Assembly (NCBI GenBank): GCA_902803345.1
Contig: CADCPV010000386.1
Coordinates: 1 to 5,846 of the forward strand
Source of the DNA: an uncultured Eubacteriales bacterium
GTDB lineage: Bacteria; Bacillota_A; Clostridia; Lachnospirales; Lachnospiraceae
DNA: 5,846 nt
Direction: 5' to 3'
The first letter of the stretch is position 1. Every line of letters begins with the position of its first letter. A program made the translations under genes and the position numbers. Positions 1-5,496 of this stretch are shown here, one piece after another. Below the pieces are notes generated by a model, which saw only the letters and a list, made by a program, of their open reading frames with translations, was not told the origin of the DNA and ran no database searches.

Positions 1-128
1 CCGGCAAAAAAGCTCTCTGCATCTGTACGGTCAGCGATTCCTTTATCTATCCGGAGGAGGAGACGACAGCGGAAGAGCGGCAGAACAGTTTTACCGACAT
101 GATGGAAATTGCACTGGAGATCGCATGA
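1..128 (+). CDS. deoD: Purine nucleoside phosphorylase, DeoD type (3' end only)
   Basis: Only the last 41 codons are present; the reading frame starts at base 3 and the gene begins outside the window. DeoD-type enzymes split purine (deoxy)nucleosides with phosphate into base plus (deoxy)ribose-1-phosphate in the cytoplasm. The visible tail has the family signature CTVSDSF followed by [19 protein letters not shown], matching the C-terminus of E. coli DeoD (CTVSDHIRT...TTAAERQTTFNDM). The Asp of TVSD (bases 36-38) corresponds to the catalytic Asp204 of E. coli, and the Arg of EER (bases 78-80) to Arg217; the spacing between them is one residue longer here. The stop TGA overlaps the ATG of the next gene (ATGA), so the two are almost certainly co-transcribed and translationally coupled. 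The product feeds the mutase encoded next. Identification rests on this short but characteristic tail. Confidence 0.88.
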   Translation, partial: GKKALCICTVSDSFIYPEEETTAEERQNSFTDMMEIALEIA

Positions 129-1717
129 GCAAACGGGTATTTATTATTGTACTGGACAGCATGGGCATCGGCGAGATGCCGGACGCGGCACTTTTCGGAG
201 ACGAAGGATCGGATACCCTGAGAGCGATCCGGGACCATGAGAATTTCTACTGTCCGACACTGGAGGAACTGGGGCTTTTCAATATCCAGGGCGTCGGTGG
301 GGGCGTCGCGCACCCGAAGGCCAGTTTCGCTCGGCTTCGGGAAACCAGCATGGGCAAGGATTCGACGATCGGCCACTGGGAGATCGCAGGCGTGATTTCC
401 CCGGAACCGCTGCCGACCTATCCGGACGGTTTCCCGGAGGAAGTAATCGGCGAGTTTGAGGCGCGCACCGGAAGGAAGGTTCTCTGCAACAAGCCCTATT
501 CCGGGACGGATGTCATCCGCGACTACGGGCAGCAGCATGTGGAGACGGGCGACCTGATTGTCTACACCTCTGCAGACAGCGTGTTCCAGATTGCAGCGCA
601 CGAGAACATTGTCCCGGTGCCGGAGCTCTATAAGATCTGCGAAACGGCGCGTGAAATGCTGCAGGGAAAGCACGGGGTCGGACGTGTCATCGCGCGTCCC
701 TTTACCGGAGAATATCCCTTTACAAGAACTGCGAACCGTCATGACTATTCGCTTCAGCCGCCGAAAACGACGATGCTGGACCTTCTTCAGAAAGCGGGTT
801 ACGATACCCTTTCAGTCGGGAAAATCTATGATCTCTACGGCGGGAAGAGCGTGTCGGAGCTGAACCGGACGAAGAATAATGATGAGGGTATGATCAAAAC
901 GCTTGAGATGGCAGACCGGGATTTCAACGGCATCTGCTTTGTCAATCTTGTGGATTTCGACATGACCTACGGCCACCGGAATGATGTCGCGGGCTACGCA
1001 AAGGCCATGACCAAATTCGACCGGGCGCTTCGGAAGTTCCTTCCGAAAATGCGGGACGAAGATCTGCTTGTGATCACTGCGGACCATGGCTGCGACCCGG
1101 CGACGCCTTCGACGGACCACTCGAGAGAGTGCGTGCCGATGATCCTCTACGGAAAGCATATCAAGGCGGGGACGGACCTTGGGATCCGCAGCACATTCGC
1201 GGATATCTCGGCGACAGTCCTGCAGTATTTCGGCGTGGACCAGGAGGACACGGCAGGGACGAGCGTCCTTCCCGAATGCCTCTCAGAAGCCGAAAAAGCG
1301 CCCAAATCGTCGCCTTCTTCGGAAGAGCTGATAGAAATTGCACAGGATCAGCGGAAACGCTCTTATACCCCTTATTCGGGCTTCACGGTGGGCGCAGCGC
1401 TTCTCACGCAGAGCGGAAAGGTCTATACCGGCTGCAATATTGAGAATGCGGCCTATACGCCGACAAACTGCGCCGAACGGACAGCCATTTTCAAGGCGGT
1501 CAGCGAAGGTGAGCAGAAGTTTGCAAAGATTGCAATTGTCGGCGGAAAGGAAGGAGAGACGGCGGATTGCTGTCCGCCCTGCGGCGTCTGCCGGCAGGTA
1601 ATGGCGGAATTCTGCGGCCCGGATTTCATCGTGATTCTCGGAAAACCCGGCGCATACCGCGAATACCGGCTGTCGGAACTGCTGCCGGAGAGTTTTACAC
1701 CGAAAAATCTTGACTGA
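125..1717 (+). CDS. deoB-cdd: Bifunctional fusion: phosphopentomutase (DeoB) - cytidine deaminase (Cdd)
   Basis: This 530-residue protein carries two complete enzymes. Residues 1-385 are a phosphopentomutase (alkaline phosphatase superfamily), which interconverts (deoxy)ribose-1- and 5-phosphate. The metal ligands expected from the B. cereus enzyme are all present: D11, D279, H284, D320, H321 and H332, plus D151. The nucleophile loop is [10 protein letters not shown], with Ser80 where B. cereus has phospho-acceptor Thr85. Residues 386-398 form a Ser/Pro/Lys-rich linker. Residues 399-530 are a short, zinc-dependent cytidine deaminase: [14 protein letters not shown] at 438-440, C449-A-E451, and PCGVCR with C486 and C489. 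This gives three Cys zinc ligands plus the catalytic Glu. The frame is open throughout and has no Met near the junction; the only Met in the deaminase part is M493, so a separate Cdd start is not available. The ATG overlaps the deoD stop, with a GGAGA ribosome site at 116-120. Both domains look intact. Confidence 0.95.
   Translation: MSKRVFIIVLDSMGIGEMPDAALFGDEGSDTLRAIRDHENFYCPTLEELGLFNIQGVGGGVAHPKASFARLRETSMGKDSTIGHWEIAGVISPEPLPTYPDGFPEEVIGEFEARTGRKVLCNKPYSGTDVIRDYGQQHVETGDLIVYTSADSVFQIAAHENIVPVPELYKICETAREMLQGKHGVGRVIARPFTGEYPFTRTANRHDYSLQPPKTTMLDLLQKAGYDTLSVGKIYDLYGGKSVSELNRTKNNDEGMIKTLEMADRDFNGICFVNLVDFDMTYGHRNDVAGYAKAMTKFDRALRKFLPKMRDEDLLVITADHGCDPATPSTDHSRECVPMILYGKHIKAGTDLGIRSTFADISATVLQYFGVDQEDTAGTSVLPECLSEAEKAPKSSPSSEELIEIAQDQRKRSYTPYSGFTVGAALLTQSGKVYTGCNIENAAYTPTNCAERTAIFKAVSEGEQKFAKIAIVGGKEGETADCCPPCGVCRQVMAEFCGPDFIVILGKPGAYREYRLSELLPESFTPKNLD
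1277..1318 (+). other. Inter-domain linker of the DeoB-Cdd fusion
   Basis: Codons 385-398 encode a short hydrophilic stretch ([14 protein letters not shown]) between the end of the mutase fold (around TAGTSVLPE) and the first helix of the deaminase (SEELIEIAQ). It contains no stop, no ATG or GTG in frame and no Shine-Dalgarno-like sequence preceding a usable start. This supports a true covalent fusion rather than two adjacent genes. The boundaries are approximate and come from comparison with the usual domain lengths of about 390 and 130 residues. Confidence 0.75.
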
Positions 1718-1750
1718 CTGACAACGGTTTTCTACCATTGAGGTATCTTT

Positions 1751-3259
1751 ATGACTGAAAATACAACAGGAATTCCATATGAACTGTCCGCGTCCCTTTC
1801 CGGGGCGCGGACGCCTGAAATGAAGGCTTTTCTGTCCGGCATCCGGGAGAACCTGAAGCAGGCGCATAACCCCTATCTCCCCTCCTGGGAATATGTTCCG
1901 GACGGAGAACCCTATGTCTTCGGCGACCGTGTCTATGTCTACGGCTCGCATGACCGTTTCGGCGGCGATGTCTACTGTATGGGCGACTACGTCTCATGGT
2001 CGGCGCCTGTCACGGATCTTGGGGACTGGAGATATGAAGGCGTCATTTACCGGAAGGACCAGGACCCCGGTAACCCGGAGCTCCAGGGCAATCTCTATGC
2101 GCCGGACGTCGCGATCGGACCGGACGGGCGGTATTATCTTTACTATGTGCTGTCGCACTGGGGCATCGTTTCCGTGGCGGTCTGCGATGAGCCGGCAGGG
2201 AAGTACGAATTCTACGGCTATGTGCATTATGCGGACGGCACGCGGCTTGGGGAACGCGCATCCGATGAGCCGCAGTTTGACCCGGGTGTCCTGCGGGAAG
2301 GCGAGAAAACCTATCTCTACACCGGCTTCTGCGGTATTGGCGATAAATCCCGTCACGGTGCGATGTGCACCACGCTCGGCCCGGATATGCTGACCATCGT
2401 CGAGGAACCGGTCTTTGTCGCGCCGGGGCAGATGTACAGCAAAGGGACCTCCTTTGAAGGACATGCCTTCTTTGAGGGCCCGTCGATCCGGAAACGGAAC
2501 GGGCTGTATTACTTTATCTATTCCTCGGAACGGAACCACGAGCTCTGCTATGCCCTGAGCCGGAATCCCCGGAGCGGCTTCCGTTACGCCGGGTGCCTCG
2601 TCAGCGGCGGGGATCTCGGCGTTTCTTCCTACAAGCCTGCGGAGCAGTGCATGTACTACACAGCGAACAACCACGGTTCGATGGAGGAAATCAACGGCGA
2701 GTGGTATATTTTCTATCACCGGCACACGAACGGTACGAATTACAGCCGTCAGGGCTGTTTTGAGAAGCTCCGTTTCGATGTGAACGGAAAGGCAGAACAG
2801 GCGGAAATGAGTTCCTGCTGCGGTCTGAAGCCGCTTAAGGGCGAAGGCTTCTATCCCGCGTACATTGCCTGCCAGCTTTTCACGGACGAGTTTGTCACTT
2901 ATGTGCCCTGGTCGGGCTGGATGGACGACCGCTTCCCGAAGATCACGCAGGAGGGCGGAGACGGCGACGAGACTTACGCTTATGTTGCGAACATGCGCCA
3001 GGGTGCGAATGCCGGCTACAAGTACTTCGATTTCAGGGGCGTGACGGAAGTGACCGTCTGCACCAAGGGCTATGCGAAAGGGCAGCTGAATCTGAAGCTC
3101 AGATGGGACGGCCCGGTGATCGGCTCGATTCCGATTGCGTACGCGAATGTCTGGCATCTGACGACAGAGAAAATCAGCATCCCGGACGGCGTCTCTTCGC
3201 TGTACTTTGAGTATCAGGGCATGGGCCATATGCAGTTTGCAGGCTTCGGATTTCACTGA
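1751..3259 (+). CDS. Glycoside hydrolase family 43 protein (beta-xylosidase / alpha-L-arabinofuranosidase type)
   Basis: The 502-residue product has the layout of a GH43 five-bladed beta-propeller enzyme. The N-terminal blade reads HNPYLPSWEYVPDGEPYVFGD, and D51 is the best candidate for the general base. APDV at 117-120 supplies the pKa-modulating D119, and FFEGPS at 240-245 supplies the general acid E242. NNHGS (H308) and YHRH near 322-325 fit the conserved His region late in the propeller. Residues from about 365 form a second, beta-rich domain resembling CBM6-type carbohydrate-binding modules. No signal peptide or membrane segment is seen, so it should act in the cytoplasm on short imported oligosaccharides. 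Start: ATG with GAGG at 1740-1743, 7 bases upstream. It lies 33 bp after deoB-cdd with no obvious terminator or promoter between, suggesting one transcript. The family is secure; substrate (xylosides, arabinosides or other) cannot be told from sequence alone. Confidence 0.88.
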   Translation: MTENTTGIPYELSASLSGARTPEMKAFLSGIRENLKQAHNPYLPSWEYVPDGEPYVFGDRVYVYGSHDRFGGDVYCMGDYVSWSAPVTDLGDWRYEGVIYRKDQDPGNPELQGNLYAPDVAIGPDGRYYLYYVLSHWGIVSVAVCDEPAGKYEFYGYVHYADGTRLGERASDEPQFDPGVLREGEKTYLYTGFCGIGDKSRHGAMCTTLGPDMLTIVEEPVFVAPGQMYSKGTSFEGHAFFEGPSIRKRNGLYYFIYSSERNHELCYALSRNPRSGFRYAGCLVSGGDLGVSSYKPAEQCMYYTANNHGSMEEINGEWYIFYHRHTNGTNYSRQGCFEKLRFDVNGKAEQAEMSSCCGLKPLKGEGFYPAYIACQLFTDEFVTYVPWSGWMDDRFPKITQEGGDGDETYAYVANMRQGANAGYKYFDFRGVTEVTVCTKGYAKGQLNLKLRWDGPVIGSIPIAYANVWHLTTEKISIPDGVSSLYFEYQGMGHMQFAGFGFH

Positions 3260-3275
3260 GCCTTCGCTCCATATT

Positions 3276-3301
3276 CCGAAGTGATGCTGCAGTCACTTCG
3301 G
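3276..3301 (+). other. 9-bp inverted repeat / hairpin just after the GH43 gene
   Basis: CCGAAGTGA at 3276-3284 and TCACTTCGG at 3293-3301 are perfect inverted repeats around an 8-base loop. The position, 17 bases past the GH43 stop, suggests an mRNA 3'-end stabilising hairpin or a first weak terminator. No U-run follows directly (the next bases are TAAATCGATTTT), so efficient intrinsic termination here is doubtful. Confidence 0.5.
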
Positions 3302-3305
3302 TAAA

Positions 3306-3323
3306 TCGATTTTATAAAATCGA
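3306..3323. repeat. 18-bp perfect AT-rich palindrome
   Basis: TCGATTTTATAAAATCGA reads identically on both strands. Its left half overlaps a copy of AATCGATTT (3304-3312) that recurs at 3540-3548 near the transporter promoter. It could be a protein-binding site, or it could be part of the A/T tract flanking the terminator stem just downstream. Neither role is proven. Confidence 0.45.
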
Positions 3324-3336
3324 AAAAACAATAAAA

Positions 3337-3381
3337 AAAGCGGCGGTTTTCGCGGGTAATCCGAATGAAAACCGCCGCTTT
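3337..3381. terminator. Probable intrinsic terminator (bidirectional; stronger on the - strand)
   Basis: AAAGCGGCGGTTTTC at 3337-3351 and GAAAACCGCCGCTTT at 3367-3381 are perfect 15-bp inverted repeats around a 15-base loop. Within the loop, CGG and CCG could extend the pairing. On the + strand the stem ends in CTTTGGTTT, a modest U-tract, and would end the deoD/deoB-cdd/GH43 transcript. On the - strand the stem is followed by TTTTTTTATTGTTTTTTCG, a much stronger U-tract, so leftward transcripts would be stopped too. It is the only strong terminator-like structure between the two gene blocks. Confidence 0.8.
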
Positions 3382-3408
3382 GGTTTAAGGATTAACACAC
3401 AGAGCATT

Positions 3409-3426
3409 TGTAAACATATTTATACA
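3409..3426. promoter_or_regulatory. Imperfect AT-rich dyad upstream of the transporter promoter
   Basis: TGTAAACATATTTATACA pairs at 7 of 9 positions around its centre, with perfect TGTA/TACA ends. It lies about 70 bases before the -35 element of the transporter operon, where an activator could sit. The AT-rich background makes chance symmetry plausible, so this is only a candidate site. The rest of 3382-3494 is AT-rich, with a small perfect palindrome TTGTACAA at 3462-3469 and nothing else I can name. Confidence 0.25.
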
Positions 3427-3494
3427 TTCTGCACAAATCTGACTTTTTCTGAATGTTGAAATTGTACAAACTTCTATTTTTTCCCTGCTTTCTG

Positions 3495-3524
3495 TTGACA
3501 AACCTGTCATTTTTATAGTAAAAC
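3495..3524 (+). promoter_or_regulatory. Probable sigma-A promoter of the ABC transporter operon
   Basis: TTGACA at 3495-3500 is an exact -35 consensus. The -10 element is ambiguous. TAAAAC (3519-3524) gives an 18-base spacer with 4 of 6 matches; TAGTAA (3516-3521) gives a 15-base spacer. TATAGT (3514-3519) matches better but is only 13 bases away. Transcription would start around 3530, leaving a short leader before the ATG at 3567. TGACA at 3496-3500 and TGTCA at 3505-3509 form a small dyad over the -35 element, which might be bound by a regulator. Confidence 0.6.
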
Positions 3525-3536
3525 AATATCAACATA

Positions 3537-3550
3537 GTTAATCGATTTAC
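3537..3550. promoter_or_regulatory. LacI-family-like operator candidate
   Basis: GTTAATCGATTTAC is a dyad centred on CG, with 6 of 7 pairs complementary. A central CpG in a 14-base AT-rich palindrome is typical of operators bound by LacI/GalR-type sugar repressors. Its place just after the likely transcription start and before the ribosome site is where a repressor would block the transporter operon. An 11/14 match lies at 3301-3314. The regulator itself is not in the window, so the assignment is inferred. Confidence 0.4.
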
Positions 3551-3566
3551 CAAATGGAGGCCGAAG

Positions 3567-4481
3567 ATGCTGAAAAACAAAAGAAAAAGAAGAGGACTCC
3601 GCGAATTTCTGCTGATTCTCCCCTTCATCCTGCTTGTTCTGGTGTTTTCGTACTATCCGTTGTACGGCTGGGTTTACGCGTTCTTTGATTACAAACCGCC
3701 GAGACCGCTTGCAAAGTCCACTTTTGTCGGGCTGAAGTGGTTTACGGACATAGTCAACAACAGCGTAAAGAGAAAAGAAATCATCCGCATTCTGAGAAAC
3801 ACCTTCGCGATGAGCGGACTCAGTCTCGGCTTTTCCTGGTTCCCGATGATCTTTGCAGTTTTCCTTAACGAGATCAAATTTGTTCCCTTCAAGAAATTTG
3901 TTCAGACCGTCACAACGCTGCCGAACTTCATTTCCTGGGTCCTTGTGTACGCGATCGCCTACAGCGTGTTCAACTCCACGGGTGCGGTCAACTCGATTCT
4001 GATGGATACCGGTGCGATCACAAAACCGATCATGTTCCTTCAGTCAAGCAAGGCCATCTGGTTCAAGATGTGGCTCTGGCTGACCTGGAAGAACGCCGGA
4101 TGGGCGGCGATCATGTACCTCGCGGCAATCTCCGGTATCGACGAACAGCTGATGGAAGCGGCCAGGGTTGACGGTGCTTCCCGCTGGCAGGTCATCTGGC
4201 GCATTACGGTTCCGAGCCTGCTTCCGACCTATTTTGTCCTTGTTATGATCAACCTTGCGAACTTCCTTTCGAACGGAATGGAACAGTACTACGTGTTCTC
4301 GAATTCCTTCAACAAGTCCACGATCGAGGTGCTGGACCTGTACGTTTACAATATGGCAATGGGTTCAGGCGGTTATTCAATTTCGACGGCAGTCAGCATG
4401 CTGAAGACGTTCGTCAGTATGATCCTTCTGTTCACCACCAATGGCATCAGCAAAGCCATCCGCGGTGAAGGATTCATTTAA
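3567..4481 (+). CDS. Carbohydrate ABC transporter permease, LplB-like (CUT1 type)
   Basis: This 304-residue integral membrane protein is one half of the channel of a carbohydrate importer. It starts with a basic cytoplasmic tail (KNKRKRRG), then the first membrane helix (about 13-33) ending in SYYPLYGWVYAFFDYKP, a hallmark of LplB/YtcP-partner permeases. Further hydrophobic segments lie near 79-101, 113-135, 163-187, 220-236 and 275-293, giving six helices. The EAA loop that docks the ATPase is at 197-220 (EAARVDGASRWQVIWRITVP). The length is normal. The start is supported by GGAGG at 3556-3560, six bases before ATG. It is the first gene of the operon and is followed after 14 bp by the second permease. 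Homologous systems import oligosaccharides such as pectin or other plant-glycan fragments; the substrate here is unknown. Confidence 0.92.
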   Translation: MLKNKRKRRGLREFLLILPFILLVLVFSYYPLYGWVYAFFDYKPPRPLAKSTFVGLKWFTDIVNNSVKRKEIIRILRNTFAMSGLSLGFSWFPMIFAVFLNEIKFVPFKKFVQTVTTLPNFISWVLVYAIAYSVFNSTGAVNSILMDTGAITKPIMFLQSSKAIWFKMWLWLTWKNAGWAAIMYLAAISGIDEQLMEAARVDGASRWQVIWRITVPSLLPTYFVLVMINLANFLSNGMEQYYVFSNSFNKSTIEVLDLYVYNMAMGSGGYSISTAVSMLKTFVSMILLFTTNGISKAIRGEGFI

Positions 4482-4495
4482 AGGAGGAACAGAAG

Positions 4496-5437
4496 ATGGC
4501 TTTCGGAAAAAAGAAACTGCACGGATCGAATGGCGTCCATTACAAGAAGGGTGCTCCGGAAATCGTGATGATGGTGATCACCTATATTGTTTATGCGATG
4601 TTCGCCTTTGTATGCGTCTACCCGTTCTACTATATCCTGATCAACTCGATCAGCAACAACGACCTTTCCGCTAGAGGCAAGGTTCTGTTCTACCCGATCG
4701 AGGTCCACTTCAGCAATTTTGTGGCAGTCAGTAAAATCAACGGTCTGATACGGGCAAGCATGGTATCAGTCGGCAGAACCGTGATCGGCGCGTCGCTGAC
4801 AGTTGTAACCGCAGCATTTTTGGGCTTCATGTTCACCCGTGAGACGCTCTGGTGCAGAAAACTCTGGTACCGCCTTGTGGTTGCCACGATGTATTTCAAC
4901 GCCGGCATCATTCCCTGGTATCTGACGATGATGAACCTCCATCTTACGAACAACTTCTGGGGATACATCTTCCCGCTGGTGGTGCAGCCTTTCAACATCA
5001 TACTCTGCAAGACCTTCGTCGAATCAACGCCGAAAGCCCTGCAGGAGGCGGCGGAAATAGATGGAGCGGGAACGCTGACGATATTCTTCCGGGTGATCCT
5101 TCCGATCATCAAACCGATTCTTGCAACGGTTGCGGTCTTCTCGGCGGTAGGACAGTGGAACGCTTTCCAGGATACGCTGATCCTGGTGACGGATCCGAAA
5201 CTTTACACTCTGCAGTTCGTGCTGTACCAGTACATCACACAGGCGAACTCTCTGAAGGCAATTATCAACAGCCAGATGTCTACGGAGTCCATTGCGGCAA
5301 GCCTTGCGCACTCCCAGACCCAGACCTCGATCCGCATGACTGTCACGATCATCGTCGTGCTCCCGATCATCCTCGTGTATCCGTTCTTCCAGCGGTATTT
5401 CACGTCCGGCATCATGATCGGTGCGGTCAAGGGCTGA
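4496..5437 (+). CDS. Carbohydrate ABC transporter permease, LplC/YtcP-like (CUT1 type)
   Basis: This is the 313-residue second permease subunit, expected to form a heterodimer with the preceding product in the cytoplasmic membrane. After a basic N-terminus there is a helix at about 23-50 (with VYPFYYILINSIS), then helices near 95-113, 125-145, 155-172, 205-225 and 280-298. The EAA loop is at 184-206 (EAAEIDGAGTLTIFFRVILP). The C-terminus YPFFQRYFTSGIMIGAVKG is the typical ending of LplC/YtcP permeases. The ribosome site AAGGAGG (4481-4487) overlaps the last base of the upstream stop codon and lies 8 bases before ATG, so the two subunits are tightly co-translated. No ATP-binding subunit follows; such importers commonly use a shared MsmX/MsmK-type ATPase encoded elsewhere. 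The specific sugar cannot be read from the sequence. Confidence 0.93.
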   Translation: MAFGKKKLHGSNGVHYKKGAPEIVMMVITYIVYAMFAFVCVYPFYYILINSISNNDLSARGKVLFYPIEVHFSNFVAVSKINGLIRASMVSVGRTVIGASLTVVTAAFLGFMFTRETLWCRKLWYRLVVATMYFNAGIIPWYLTMMNLHLTNNFWGYIFPLVVQPFNIILCKTFVESTPKALQEAAEIDGAGTLTIFFRVILPIIKPILATVAVFSAVGQWNAFQDTLILVTDPKLYTLQFVLYQYITQANSLKAIINSQMSTESIAASLAHSQTQTSIRMTVTIIVVLPIILVYPFFQRYFTSGIMIGAVKG

Positions 5438-5451
5438 TATTCATTCAGTAA

Positions 5452-5475
5452 TTTACACAGCATGAGTTGTGTGAA
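5452..5475 (+). other. Intergenic stem-loop before the solute-binding protein gene
   Basis: TTTACACA (5452-5459) pairs with TGTGTGAA (5468-5475), eight pairs including one G-U, around an 8-base loop. It occupies most of the 59-bp gap between permease 2 and the binding protein, ending shortly before the AAGGAGG ribosome site (5483-5489). No U-run follows, so it is not a terminator. It may mark an RNA processing or stabilising element that raises binding-protein expression relative to the permeases. Confidence 0.35.
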
Positions 5476-5496
5476 TAATAAAAAGGAGGAAAGATT

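Noticed and set aside
1300..1345. Possible separate start for a stand-alone cytidine deaminase
   Set aside because: There is no in-frame ATG, GTG or TTG at the domain boundary, and the frame is continuous with deoB; the only Met in the deaminase domain is far too late (residue 493).
1283..1951. - strand open frame of 222 codons across the cdd domain and the start of GH43
   Set aside because: It spans two well-supported + strand coding regions and its Arg/Cys-rich translation resembles no known protein.
1994..3256. Long - strand open frame (420 codons) antisense to the GH43 gene
   Set aside because: It mirrors the GC-rich codon pattern of a clear GH43 gene, shows no recognisable family, is rich in Arg/His/Val as expected of an antisense shadow, and has no convincing ribosome site.
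3382..3494. Riboswitch or other structured leader before the transporter genes
   Set aside because: This stretch lies upstream of the best promoter, is AT-rich, and contains no conserved aptamer core I can recognise; the likely leader is under 40 bases.
3537..3552. Catabolite-repression (CcpA cre) site
   Set aside because: The CG core is present, but the conserved TG and the R before CG do not match the cre consensus; a local LacI-type operator fits better.
3392..3628. - strand open frame of 78 codons over the promoter region and the permease start
   Set aside because: It covers the promoter, operator-like dyad and N-terminus of a definite permease; the translation is low-complexity from AT-rich DNA. 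The leftward U-tract of the terminator made me look twice, but no ribosome site or family supports it.
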